A stretch of DNA of 64,000 bases from Byssothecium circinans (Eukaryota > Ascomycota > Dothideomycetes > Pleosporales > Massarinaceae), in assembly GCA_010015675.1 (NCBI GenBank), contig ML977009.1, positions 370,853 through 434,852 of the forward strand, written 5' to 3'. The notes under the pieces were generated by a model. It worked only from the letters and a program-made list of their open reading frames with translations, made no database searches and had not been told where the DNA came from. A program made the translations under genes and the position numbers. Below, one piece after another: positions 30,532 through 44,355 of this stretch (position 1 is the stretch's first letter; each line of letters begins with the position of its first letter).

Positions 30532-33500
30532 GCGTGTACGCTTTCATTTTAGCTTTGCATATTGTTCGGCGTTTACGGTCATGGAGTATTTGGGGGAACT
30601 GTTTCCATTGGAGGGAGCATCATAGAATAGGGACGTGTAATTAGCCCCGGGCGACTCAAGGCAACAGTGTATAGGGAAGGGTAGCATCTGCTATAGCTGC
30701 ATATACGAATAATGTTTAGTACCTCGTGGTGACATCGCAGTCGCCGTCCTGCAGTGAAGATACAGATTTGGAACCTTGGAATCGCCAGGGTCATGCAGGC
30801 ACGGCGTCCGCACGGGCCACGCTACGCCATTCGGTTCCACAATGCCATCTTCCGCACATCGATATTCAACCTCATATGTCCACAGTTCGCACTCCAGCAC
30901 GACTCTCAATTGCAAAGCAGACTGTAAATGCGGCCTTCATTATCACTTTCCTGGGCCGAGGAAATGTCGTAAAGCTTCATCCTTGAAAGGGTTGAAGGGC
31001 GGCCAGCTAGTACTGACTGACTTACGCCCGGCTTCGATACCCCCCCCCCCCCAGAGAGAGCTAATCGAGCAGGCACATACGACACTCTCCATTTTTTATC
31101 ACCAACGATAGCGCCGCAGAAATTACCATAGGCTTCAATGGCCAGTCAAGATACGCAGAAGGGGATGCAGGGGAAAGCTGTGTCATCCACGTCCACAGCT
31201 TCTATGCCATCCGCAACCGCCGTTCGAACCCCAACGATCTCGAGTAGTATTTACAGCTAGTCACATGCACTTTACGCCCGAGCGATGTGACTCACGGCAC
31301 ACTACTCGGCTCTGTAATTCACGGCGACGGCACCTCCTATCCACCGCATGCGGTGCTGATACGCTGCCCATCTTCGTGCCCCTCACGCGTCGCGATGTAC
31401 TTGCACACCAGTCGACGCATTGCAAGCCCGATACCACCCACCAAGGCCCCGCGGGCAAGCAGACAGGCCAGGCGCCTGTAGGGAACAGGTCCCAGAAGGA
31501 GGGTTACAATGTACGGATGTGGGGGGGATGCAGGGCTATCACGCTGTGCGAGACGCTGCCATGATAGCGACAGCGACTACGATGGGCTCTGGATTAGAGG
31601 GGAGGCGGAGACGGCTGCCCTATACGGTAACAAGTACAGGCCAGCGCGAATCAGCGGCACGCAGAAGAACAAGGACAGGATGCTGCTTAAGGAGCAGCGA
31701 TCAGGTACACCGGTAGCCGTCGAGGTGTTTAGATTGACTAGACGCGTACCGGGCGAACCTTTGGACCGTACCTGGCTTGCGCTCGATCACCTACCGGATG
31801 GACAGGGCAGCCGTGGAGATCAATGCAGGACCACGCGCACATCGCACTCTTAGCGCTGCCTCTCCTTGTCTACCCCGGCTTCGACGCTGTGGAAGAGGGT
31901 CTAGGTTGGTCGAAGCCGGTGATCGTGCTTTCGTCTCGTCTACTACGCCCTTTGCGCCGAGGGTGCATACTATACCATAACTCCACCACAAACACCGATA
32001 TATGCAAACATACTTCCCTTCACACGAATGGACAGCGCCGAATGAGTGTTATCTGGTTTTTCTTTCAACTACCCAATCGCCGTCTCCCAACGTGTCCTTC
32101 CTCATTCGTCTCGCTGCTCCTTCCCTTCGTGGCTAAACTCGGTTAGCGCCCAGCTACTTCACCGCACACATACGAGCTCCCCAGTACTCTGCACTTGACT
32201 TTTACGTTTCCTTCACCACAGTCAATTTCCCGTCTAAGCTTGTTTTCGACGATATTCTTCTCCTTCTTGTTCCAGTTCTCGCGGCTTTGCGCCTAGGTTT
32301 CTTCTGAACCCTGACGGCTTACCGGCTGGACATGTGCTGGTCTGCAGTCATGTGCTTCCTCCACAACTCTCCGATAAGGTGCATGTGGGGTCTGTAGGAT
32401 TTAGACTCCACCTAACTCTCGGTCTAAGAATCGTGCCACACTCAACGCCATGCGCTCCAATCTACAAACCCTGGCTCAGGTAGTATCACAAGCTTCAATA
32501 CCATCTGTAACGTGGCTTCTGCCTTCCCGTCTTCTTCTCCGTTACATCTGTCTACCCTTGGCCACGCCTCGAGCGGGCGTCGTGTGCTCACTCACGCGCA
32601 GGCGGACTCCCATGTACGCGCAAATTCTCCGAGTCCATTGTAGATCTTTTCCGTTACCGACAAACCACCATGGTATTTACCCAATGAGCGTGCCATGCCT
32701 TGGGTATTCTCACGGCCGAAAGGTACGTACAGCCTGTACTTTTCATCGACATGGAAACATCACAACACCATAGCCGCTAAGCCAGGCTACCTTAAGGCCT
32801 GTGATTGCTCTCTGCGGTCCTCTGACCTTGCCGAGGGGTTTGAGGGCGAGCCTTGGGGAGTATGATCGGTAGACCTTCATCGATCAGGGTGCCCGACGTG
32901 CGGTCTGCGTTTCCACGAACATGCGGTTCTTTGCCACGAAGACAATGTCGCTGTACTACTTCCTAGACCGCGCGATATATGGGATAGAATGGGCGACTGA
33001 GGTCTACATTTCGGATCTGTAGACTCTATGCTGGTCTTCACATCACTGGCTCGCTTGCCGGTTCATCATTTTACCCGCACCATCCCAGATCGACCCTTCT
33101 ACCCAAGCCCTGTCAGTGGGCCGGCGATACTCTATTCGGGAACACCGGGCGCTGTCAATCTCGACGATCAGCGTTCACGCTATAGGACCACACGACATAC
33201 AGCCAGACACTTACTGCGGGTGTGAGAGACATGGAGTCGCGCGCACACTGCAAGGTGTTATCAACTCCCTGGTATGCAGTCGCGCGAGAAGCCCACGATG
33301 CAGAGAAGGCGCGTCGTTTGCAACATACTCAGATGCTTCAGGTTGCTATTGGCGCGCCTTTGTTTCTCAAGTTGAAGCGTGATGGCGCTGTTTGACTTGC
33401 GCGTAGGAGGAACGCGCCCAGGCCGACTCATCTTCGCTAGGTAAACCCGGTAAATTTTTACAACTATCTATGCTAGGTGTATACAATCCTTGCTAATGGT

Positions 33501-33942
33501 GTACGTTCGTAGTAAATGATAGAATAATGCTCTTGCCCAATGACCACCCATATACGGTATATTCGAGTGACACACTTCTCGGCTGGTCAGTTGGGGGTCT
33601 CATCCGCACGGGTGTGTATAAAATCTCCTTCTTCGTACATGCCGCGCCGCCGGCCCAAACCGCCTGCATTCTGTTTGTTCAGACCTGCCTGGAAGGGTTT
33701 CATCTGCAAACTAGCGGTTACATTCCTTCAAACGGGGCGTGCTGCAGTTCAGTCCTCCTGCACGAGACCAAACTGCGTTTACCTACCTCCCCTCGAGGTG
33801 AGGTAACACTTGCACGCCTCCGTAGCACTTGCTTGTCCCGCCTTTTCCTATAAGTATCCCGCATATCGCCTCTTTTATAGTTCAGTAGCAGGCTCTCTCC
33901 TCTTTCATACTCTCTGGCCACGGTCTACCCTCCATCGCCACC
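30532..33942. other. Gene-poor 3.4 kb of normal GC content
   Basis: No frame longer than about 115 codons and none with a recognisable domain. A poly-C run lies at 31041-31053. The plus-strand frame at 31509-31853 looks somewhat protein-like but has no identifiable family. The region is not RIP-like, so it may hold a decayed gene, non-coding transcripts, or genes I cannot recognise. The last 100 bp are the chitinase leader. Confidence 0.4.
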
Positions 33943-35440
<1,498 letters not shown>

Positions 35441-36523
35441 GCTCCGCGCATATACCGACAACCAACGGCAACGGCAACGACGACGGGAAAGACAACAACG
35501 ACGACGTATCCACATCATCGTCGTCATCGGTCCATGGATGGCGCCTGTGCGGCTACGGATCCTCCCTCTTCCCCGCCTCCCCCTCCTCCTCCCTTTTTTG
35601 TTTCCTTTGTCTTTCCATCGAGGCGCGCATGGAGGAAAGTTATGATACCACCTTTACTTCACTTACTCTTCTTGTTCATACCTTTGTGCTGGTGGGGTGT
35701 TTTTTTTTTTTTTCTTTTCCCTTTTCATGTGTCTATGCTCGTCTTACGGCTTGGGAGCTGGGAGCTGGATAGCTGCCTGATCTAGGTCTAGGTCTGGGGC
35801 TTGGTCATCGTGGGCTTTTTTTTTTTTTTTTTTGGGAGAGTATGGGAATTGTGTCTGTCCTACCTACCTACATGCATCGGGGAAGAGAGAGAGGGAAGGG
35901 AAGGGAAAGAACATTCGCTTAGACTCTCATCTTTCATCATGCACGGCTCGCTCGCTCGCTCGCTCGCTCGGTGGGGGAGATAGACGGGATCCTCTGCAAG
36001 CCTGGCTGAGGGGATTGGGAAATTTCATCGCGGTTTCAGTCCATGTGTCGTGTCTTGCCTGTGATTTTTTACTATTCATGCATGTTGAGGTTGAGCATGG
36101 TGGCGGTGACTGACGTGTTGGTGCAAATGTATTGGAGTCCTGCCACGAGCGAGCGACGTCGAGTAGGACGGATGGAGAGTACTAACTACCACGGCGAATA
36201 CTTCGCTTGCATTTCGCGAGGTTGTGAGGCTTGTTCGACGTCTACGTCCCAGGACTCGCTTTCCAACGCTCAGGAATGGTTTATGGTGACTCGTTGCTAG
36301 TCTGCTCACGTTTTCAGGTCTCCGTGAAACTTTCCCAGGGATATGCAGCTTGCTAGCTATATTCTAGACCGCATTCCTTAAACCTGGTGGCAGAAAAATT
36401 AAAACCACAAACCCTCACAAAGGGTCTTCATTTGCACTTTCCTCAGTGGAAATTCAGGATCAACAAGATCGTTCCTTTTATCCCAGCATTAGTCTCAACA
36501 GTGGTATCTGCCAAGCTCCCAAG
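35441..36523. other. 3' flank with low-complexity tracts
   Basis: Two poly-T runs (about 35701-35713 and 35817-35833), purine-rich GGAAGA stretches and a CTCG tetranucleotide microsatellite at about 35946-35970. No gene is seen. Confidence 0.5.
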
Positions 36524-37142
36524 ATGCATCTCATATACCACCACGGATGGCCGTACACGTGTAAGGCGTGCATGCTTGCGCTTGAACACGGTCTCATTCA
36601 ACACATCGCATTCCAGAAGGCCGTCGTATGTCCAATACTTTTTCCTGTATGGAGCGACAACAACGAAGCTGTTGCCGTTTACAACCCGATGGTGAAGATT
36701 CCCTGCCTCGTTCCAGAAGTTGTACCGGACTGCATCTTCGACTCGCATCATCTGCGAATATCTCAGTAGCCTAGTCTAAACGCAAGGCGAGAAAGACCAA
36801 CGGCACTGGCAGATGAGCACCCTTCACGCTTGTGCAGACGGTATCATGGACGCCGCAGTACTCATCACCTGCGAGCTCCACATTCGCAAGCGGCGCGGAT
36901 TGAAGTTCGACGACTGGATCGAGGGTCAGAAGGTCAAGATATTGGGTGGTTTGGATCGATTTGAGGCTGCGGCTAGTGGAGGTGTGTTGAGGAAGCCAGT
37001 ATTCATAGGGTCGCCGCCAGGTAAAGAGTGGGGCGCCGCAGAGGCGGTCAGCGCTTCCAAGATTCAGTACCATGGTAGTATCTACAAGGATCTACCTAAA
37101 CAGCAGCCTGAACAGCTGACATTCCTCACCATCGTAGACTAG
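36524..37142 (+). pseudogene. Glutathione S-transferase-like pseudogene
   Basis: The start MHLIYHHGWPYTCKACMLAL resembles the thioredoxin-fold N-terminal domain of GSTs, followed by NPMVKIPCLVPE (cis-Pro loop) and FDS. Just after FDS (about 36742) the frame is lost: the expected IICEYLSSLV is encoded two bases out of phase. That second frame then hits TAA at about 36776 and continues through HWQMSTLHACADGIMDAA, the start of the all-helical C-terminal domain, to about 37000. The remaining residues to the stop at 37142 do not look like GST. One frameshift plus one stop, and no intron that fixes both, argue for a dead gene. Confidence 0.7.
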
Positions 37143-37609
37143 TAGAGAAGTTTTTGTGCAAGGGAATGATCGATTAATACATTTCGGCATTGGCGCTAGA
37201 TATCTAGATGCCGTTCGGCTGTGCCCATGCGTGCTCTTGCATCTTCGGGTGATTTTGAGATTACTCAGCACTTGCTGACGAGTGAACGTTGCTCCACTTT
37301 TGCACTCGTAAGAAGCTACTACATGAGGCAAAGCGTTGAAAACGCACCTAGGTTACGTTTCATACAAGTGAGATTCAGAACTTTCCACCGCACATGCCCT
37401 GAGTATCCCTGTTTAACTAATCAACGATAGGGTGCCACACAAATTGCTGAACACGTGACGTAGAAAGTCCTGAAAATCGCCCTTGTACGGTTCCAATTTT
37501 TCCACAATCGCCCGAGAAAGATACCGGTGCCGGCGACTCGGTAGGCCGTGCTTCTACTGTTGCTCCGTACACCCACCGTTGCTCCGATGAGTCGAATTCG
37601 ACACTGCAA

Positions 37610-37616
37610 TATAAAT
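37610..37616 (+). promoter_or_regulatory. TATA-like box of the alpha/beta hydrolase gene
   Basis: TATAAAT lies 93 bp before the ATG at 37703 and only 27 bp before the alternative ATG at 37637, which supports the later start. Confidence 0.4.
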
Positions 37617-37702
37617 CTAAGGCGGGCTTCCATGCTATGTCTTCTGAATATAAACATCTGATTCATTCCACAAGCCATTCGAGTCTTCAGTCCGCGAAAA
37701 CA

Positions 37703-38455
37703 ATGGCCGCCAAAAACACCGCCTTCCTCTTCGTCCCAGGTGCCTGGTGCCCGGGATACTACTTCCACAAAGTCACCGAGAAGCTCGAAGCCCAAGGCTA
37801 CGAAACAAAATCCATCGACAACGCTACTCTCGGCAAGCAAGAAATAGCGCCACCACTGGAAGACGACCTCAACCGGGTCCGCTCTGTCGCAGCCTCGTTC
37901 CTCGACAGAGGAAAGGACCTCGTCATCGTCGCCAGTTCGTATGGCGGGTTCGTGACGTCCGAGTCTTGCAAGACACTTGTGAAGTCTGCTCGCAAGGACT
38001 CTCCTGGCGAGCTGAAGCACATCGTGCTGCTCGGCTCCGTGATGCCGGAAGTCGGTGAGAGAATGAAAGATCTTGTCGAAAGGGCGCCCTTGCCAGAGAG
38101 CGCAGACGAGCACTCGTGGGTTGAGGTTTTGGATGCGGAGCAAAACTATCAGCAATTGTTTGGTTCTTTGCCCGAAGACGAGGGATTGAAGTATGGAAAA
38201 TTGGCGAAGGCGCAGAGCATGAGATCCATGTTCGAGCCGTTGACTTTCGCGGCGTACGAACATGTGCCGACTACAATGGTGATCCCAGGAAGAGATCTTG
38301 TGCTGCCACCGGAATTTCAGGATAGCATGTTCGAGAGGGCGGTGAAGAGGGGGGTCAAGGGACTGAGGAAGGTTGTTCTGGAGGAGGGGGACCATTTGCC
38401 CATGTTGAATGTTCCGGATGAGTGCGTGAGAATCTGCCTCGAAGCTGCTGCTTAG
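37703..38455 (+). CDS. Alpha/beta hydrolase (esterase-like)
   Basis: From the ATG at 37703 (ACAATGGCC) the protein is 250 residues, a usual size for small single-domain hydrolases. An in-frame ATG at 37637 would add 22 residues that precede the first strand. FLFVPGAWCPGYYF is the first strand and oxyanion loop region, VIVASSYGGFVT contains the nucleophile elbow (A-S-S-Y-G in place of G-x-S-x-G), and GDHLPMLNVP carries the predicted catalytic His. The acid is probably Asp in IPGRDLVLPP. The fold resembles the AB_hydrolase-6 group that includes salicylate/methyl-ester and lactone hydrolases; the substrate is unknown. The protein is cytosolic by appearance, with no signal peptide. The long antisense frame is a shadow. 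Confidence 0.88.
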   Translation: MAAKNTAFLFVPGAWCPGYYFHKVTEKLEAQGYETKSIDNATLGKQEIAPPLEDDLNRVRSVAASFLDRGKDLVIVASSYGGFVTSESCKTLVKSARKDSPGELKHIVLLGSVMPEVGERMKDLVERAPLPESADEHSWVEVLDAEQNYQQLFGSLPEDEGLKYGKLAKAQSMRSMFEPLTFAAYEHVPTTMVIPGRDLVLPPEFQDSMFERAVKRGVKGLRKVVLEEGDHLPMLNVPDECVRICLEAAA

Positions 38456-39492
38456 ACGCGGAGAGCTGCTGTAACTTGTCAGGTTGCTTGCGAGATATCT
38501 TTGATAGCTAGGGGGATGAAGGATGGTCGAGCTGCAGCTGTGCAGTCCCCTGGCTGTGAGAAGGGTGGAAGCCTCATCAATACAATCACTTCACACCTAT
38601 TCATCTCGTAAATTGTGTGAGCATCCTACATTGTAGGCAGTGAACTGGGATGAGCGACGTCGCGAATGTTGGGGGAGAAGGCAAGCCATTCGACGAATCA
38701 GGTAGTTGTGGCTGCTGAGCCACCGAGATAACGGCTAGTGCTGCGCTGTACCGAGGTATACGAATCTGGTTAGCGTCTACCTTATCGATCCTCCCGTCTC
38801 TGCTCGCCCCACACCACACACGCCAAGGCCACGACTCTGGGGCGAGTACCTTCATATGTTCCATCCCATCTCGAGCCCAACACCAACACCTTCGCAATTC
38901 GCGCCAATTGCCCTGTCTATTTCAAATAGTCACCGCGTATTGAGGCAAACAGGAAACCCAAATGCCAGGTTTTCAATCGCTGCTGAAACAGCTACGGCCC
39001 ACTCAGACGATCACCCCTCCAGACGCCATTCATGTTTGTTGCACCATCGCCGACTACGAACGTGGGATAAGCTCTTGTGATGGCATGAGAGATGGTCGAT
39101 GGTGTATAAATCGGCTCACTCCAGGAACACCCCCGGCAAGCAACGTATATCGTACCACTGAAATGGCTCAAAGTGAGCGCCACATGCTTTGGGATCACTG
39201 TTTACGGGACAGAAAACTTACGCGTGGAGGGTTACCCCAGATCGACGTTCATGCTTTCCTATCTCGCCGCACCTTTTGATAAGAATGAAGCGTCGATGGA
39301 CGTGCTCAGACCGGCTAGATGGACACCGAACGTTTGCCCCATTCGTCCATACATGAGGTGCTCGGTCCATGAACAGCCTTGTTCATCCCTCTCTCTCACT
39401 TCTTCCGGATTTGAGCTGTGCTCGTTCAACTGTACATTCTTTTAATCGTAATATTATAGGTCTTGGGCCGGATTTCAAGGCTTTTCCTTTCA
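38456..39492. other. Intergenic, no gene supported
   Basis: Short overlapping frames only, none with a domain. Confidence 0.45.
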
Positions 39493-42112
39493 ATGGTCGA
39501 ACTCACGAAGAAAAGGACATCCACGTCCTCCAGCATCTTGACGCGCGAGTCCACTCCCTTGGCTGCTCTAGAAAGGCGGCTGACAAGATGGGATCTCAAC
39601 ATGCCTGAAGGTGATTGGAGTTCCCTTCGCACCGTCAACGAAGACCACAAGTCTATACGCAACGACCATGACTCGCCATACACAGATAGCAAGGACACAC
39701 AATCCATCTTTGATGAGAAGGCCACTGCCACGGTCGCAAAGGTTGAGGAGGAGAACTCTCTTTACGAGGAGGTCCGCGCCGCCGTGCCCAACACTGACAC
39801 GGAGATGCCATGCAACACCATCCGGGCTTGGACTCTGGGGCTTATCATGTCTTTCTTTGGCGCAGCGGTCAATACCATCCTCTCGCTTAGGAGTCCTGTC
39901 ATCGGTATTGGTGTCATCGTAGCTCAGGTGAGTCTGAACACGGTAGCTCGTTGCATATGTGCTCGGCAATGCCTGGGCTAGATTTCTGCCTTCAAAGGAA
40001 TTCACCACGTTCGGTAGCAAATGGAGCATAAACCCGGGTCCTTTCAATGTCAAAGAGCATGCTCTCATCGTCGTCATGGCCAACGTGTCCTTTGGTGTTG
40101 CTTACGCAACTGACATCATCCTAGCCCAGAAGATCTTCTGCAAGCAGGACTTTGGGATTGCTTTCCAGCTTCTTCTAACCATTACAACTTCCAGTATCGG
40201 ATATGGTATTGCCGGCATAATGCGTCACTTCTTGATCTACCCCGCTGCGATGATTTGGCCCAACAATCTGGTCAGCGTCAGTCTCTTGCACGCGATGCAT
40301 GAGAAGAACGAAGACAGAGACCCTACCGTCTTTGGCGGTAACATGTCGAGATACAAGTGGTTTGGTCTAGTCTTCCTTGTTTCGTACATATATTACTAGA
40401 TTCCAGGCTTCCTTGCGCAGGTGAGTAGAAACTCAAGCTGAAGTCTGAACATGTAGTAATGCTTTACAGTTTCTCAGCATATGTGTGTTCATCACCTGGA
40501 TCTTCCCGCAGAACCCAGTGGTCAATCAGGTCTTTGGAGGAACGTCAGGCCTTGGACTGGTACCGTTGACCTTTGACTGGACGATTGTTACTGGTTTCAC
40601 CGGAAACCCTATGATTCCTCCGTGGCACGCTATCGCCAATACCATGATTGGTGTTTTCATCTTCTCAATCTTCGGGTCACTCGGGCTTCACTACAGCGGT
40701 GCTTGGTATGCCAAGTTTCTGCCAATGAGGTGTGTATTCTCTCTAGTGTATGTAAGGTCTTGACGAGCTGACTCGTTTAGTGATTCCACCACGTACGACA
40801 ACATGGGCGTCAAGTACAATACAACACGCGTAGTAACACCAAGGCTCACACTCGACGAACAAGCATACAAAGAGTACTCCCCCCTTTTTATTTCTACCAC
40901 ATTCGCTCTGAGCTATGATCTTTCATTCGCTACCATTGCCTCGGTGGTTGTGTATACAGCTCTGAACTACGGCCCACTCATCGTCAGCCAGTTCAAGAAC
41001 TCTCAAGCCGAGAAGCCCGATATCCACGCGAAACTAATGAGGAAGTATAAGGAAGCGCCTGAATGGTGGTATGGTGCTCTTTTTCTTCTCATGTTCATCT
41101 TGTCACTCGTCACCGTCGTTGCTTATCCGACGGAATTCGCTTGGTGGGCTTTCATCCTCGCTATCGCTTTCTCGACCGTCATGGCGCTCCCGATCGGAAC
41201 CATCCAGGCCATCACTAATCTTCAGATTGGCTTGAACGTCATCACGGAGTTCATCATGGGATACATGCAACCCGGAAAGCCTCTCGCGCTTATGATGTTC
41301 AAGATGTACGGCTACATCACGGCGAGTCGTGCACTAGGCTTTGTCGATGATCTCAAATTCGGCCATTACATGAAGATTCCACTGTTCGCCGCCCAAGTCG
41401 TCGCGACAACACTTTCTTGCTTTGTGCAAGTCGGTAAGCATACCCTCCACAAGCCCATCACTCTCGCTAACTCTCCCATCAGCGGTCCTTAACTTCGCCC
41501 TCGGAAACATCGAAGGCATATGTGATCTCGACCAAAAGCAGCGATTCTCTTGCCCCGGCGGCCGCGTCTTCTTCTCCGCCTCCGTAATCTGGGGTCTCCT
41601 CGGCCCACAGCGCATGTTCAGTCCCGGGCAAATCTACTCAGCCCTCCTCTTCTTCTTCCCCGCCGGCGCCATCATAACCGTGATCCTGCATTTCGTCGGA
41701 AAGAAAGTCAAGGTGGTCCGCTACGCCATGGCGCCTCTCATCTTCGGCGGCAGCCAGGGAATCCCACCCGCCAGCCCGCTCAACTTCCTCACCTAGGGCG
41801 CCGTAGGCTTTGTCTTCCAGAAGTATATCCGCACGAGGAACTTTCGGTGGTGGAGTCGCTTGAATTACATCACGGCTGTGGGGTTGGATACTGGGTTGGC
41901 GATTAGTACGCTGACCATCTTTTTCATTTTTACGCTTAATAAGATTGATCCGCCGCAGTGGTGGTAAGCACATCCGCATCTTGATATTTGTTACAGCATT
42001 CTAATATGAGAGTAGGGGTAATACGGTTATGTCGACTACGATGGATACGATGAATACTGCGATTCAGAGGCCGCTTGCTGAAGGCGAGACGTTTGGACCC
42101 AAGGTGTGGTAA
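39493..42112 (+). pseudogene. OPT-family oligopeptide/metal-chelate transporter pseudogene
   Basis: A nearly complete OPT gene of about 750 residues is readable. It shows a polar acidic N-terminus, EMPCNTIRAWTLGLIMSFFG, NPGPFNVKEHALIVVMANVS, the SYDLSFATIASVVVYTALNYG and PGKPLALMMFKMYGYI segments, and WWSRLNYITAVGLDTG near the C-terminus. Introns of 50-60 nt fit at about 40421-40470, 40731-40781, 41434-41482 and 41967-42020. Three lesions are present: the first intron (39928-39946) is only 19 nt, too short to splice and not a multiple of three; and two conserved Trp codons are TAG, at 40397-40399 and 41794-41796. OPT proteins import small peptides or siderophore-like chelates using the proton gradient; this copy should be inactive. 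Confidence 0.88.
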
Positions 42113-44032
42113 GCGTATGGCTATCGCTATGGAATATGGCTGTCTAGAGGTATAGATCGTTATTGAGCGATATCATTCTGTCGCTACTGCAGACCGCTTT
42201 GTTTGCGTTGGTCTGCGTGTTTTTGCTTGAGGCTTCTATGATCTTTCTTCTTGTACATGCACGACTGTATAGCTTTAATCTGTCGCTTCTTATCAATCCA
42301 CATACCCTTCTTTTAGTATGCCAACACATCGTCCCATGCATTTCATCGTGCCTCTAGGTATTTTCCCTCTAGCAGCTCAGACGCCGACACATACCCCGTC
42401 ATCCCGAACGCCACAATTCTAATGCGCTATCGTCCAGACACCTCTCCGTGTCTCCAACCCCGTTCTATAAACAAAAGCTAAACAGGAATGCATCGTCGTA
42501 TCCGCAACCGTAACCTCATTTCCACAAAGCTATGCAGATGCAGAGCGAGACTGTGTAGGGTACAGACCGTTTTGGCGGCATGTGCGACAACAGCAGACGG
42601 AGCTGCGCGAGGAAGCACCATAGAGTGTATAAAGATTATTCAATGCGGGTGCAGAGCAGATAACTCAGAATTGAATTAATATTCCAACAAATATACAGTA
42701 CATATAAAAGGTCGAAATACGTGCGACACATTTCGCAGCGGCAACTAAAGTAGCTTGCAAGTCCAGATCATCGTATTAATTTTTCGCGTCGTCGTCGTCG
42801 TCCTGACTCCTCCCGGATGACGGACGCGTGGAGAATTAATTGCGAATTCGACTCGCAAAAAAGCACGGGCCGTCCAAAATAAAGTGCTGGATTCCAGAAC
42901 AATTAATTTGAGGTGGTCCGAGCTTGGGGAAGGTCGCGCACTGCGATCGATAGTTAAGATTGGATCTGATAAGATTTTGGGAAATTACTGGATTGGGAAG
43001 GTTGCGTTTCGCGCTAAGGTACGAGGTGGAGTGGAGTGGAGGGGAAAGGTACAGCACCCTGCTTCGCTTGGGAGGAAAAATTGAGGTTTTTGGGAGGTGT
43101 TGAGGGTAGTTGTAGTGCTGAGAGGTTGTGTTGGAGCCTGGTAATTGTTATGTAGTGAATGAATGCGTTTTATACGCCTGAAGCACCTTTGAAGCCATGC
43201 ACCAGTCTGAGGAGCGTGGAACTTCAACTTATAAAGGGATCTTTGAGATTCATAATATATGTCAGTATGATATCTCTATTCACTATCGTTGGTCGTTTAC
43301 TATATCGTGCAATCAATGGAACCGCCGCAGATACGACACAGTTCCAATCAAATTGGATCTTTCCAACCTATTTATTGGGTTTGGAGGATCGCAACGACGT
43401 TCTAGATCCTGAGTGAAGATTATTTGCTAGGGACAAAAGGCACTGCAACCTTTAACCTCTGGAGCTATTCATGTCGTAGCAACTCAAAGGTGCGATAGAC
43501 TAAGCCGCAGGCATTATTCCGCGGCAACAATTTTGTTCTCGAATCTAGGGTGAAACTTATTCTGTACAATTATATCTGGAGGCAGAATTGTTGAGAGCTT
43601 CCTAGCCTTAGAGATGTAACATCGTGGTTTGAAGAGTTGCGGTGCGTAATATATATTTAAGCAAAATTTACTGTTATATGTACAACACTACAGAATCAAC
43701 CCTCTAGACGCGTTTGATTGTAGCCTTTAGAAATTCCCAGTCGTAGAAGAATGCGGCTGCTGTCCAAGGGTAGAGACATTTCGCAGCGAGCAACGCTAGT
43801 TTCTTCAAATGTTATTGGATAATTTTTACATAAACTTTGCAATTCTTCTATCCTGTATTCCCTTCGCCGGCAATATGTCTCAAGCCCAACTATGCTCGAT
43901 TAGATAGCTCGTTAATGTGCGGAAGCGAGAAAAAGTGGATGTGGTCGATTACGTGACCTGCATTTCACCAACCAACAACAACAAAATCATACGGCCTCAA
44001 GTTGTGGGGCTATTTTAGCGTTTCAAGGTGGT
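42113..44032. other. Intergenic, no gene supported
   Basis: About 1.9 kb of AT-leaning sequence with short frames. A GTC-type trinucleotide run lies near 42788-42802. No gene, RNA or repeat was recognised. Confidence 0.45.
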
Positions 44033-44355
44033 TTACTCGGCCGTCGGGCTCACTCGGCCGTCCACCTCGGTACCGGTAGAAGAAGTATATGCCAGGGTAT
44101 TCCGTCTCTCAATCTCCCATTCATTCCCCACAGCTGGACCTGGTCCTATAGCCAAAGTCTCCAGGTCACCATAGTCACCGCAATACGGACAGCTGTTCCC
44201 CTTCCGGAACTTGGTGAGAACCGAGTGCGGTATGCCCACTGTCGACGTCTGCAGCTCGCAGAGCTGGCCCTGCGGGTCCGTCTCGACGTCCCGCGTCCGG
44301 GCGTAGGCTTGATGGGCGTCGTCACCCCACTGTCCTCTTTGTCCAGTTACGCGAC

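Noticed and set aside
37421..38395. 324-codon antisense frame across the alpha/beta hydrolase
   Set aside because: It is a shadow of a well-supported gene; the sequence is His/Arg/Leu-rich with no domain.
39928..39981. Alternative 54-nt first intron in the OPT gene
   Set aside because: It would have a normal length but puts the next exon in the wrong frame and removes conserved residues.
40397..41796. UAG readthrough or reassigned codon explaining the OPT stops
   Set aside because: Other genes here end normally with TAG (for example the hydrolase at 38455), and the 19-nt intron is an independent lesion.
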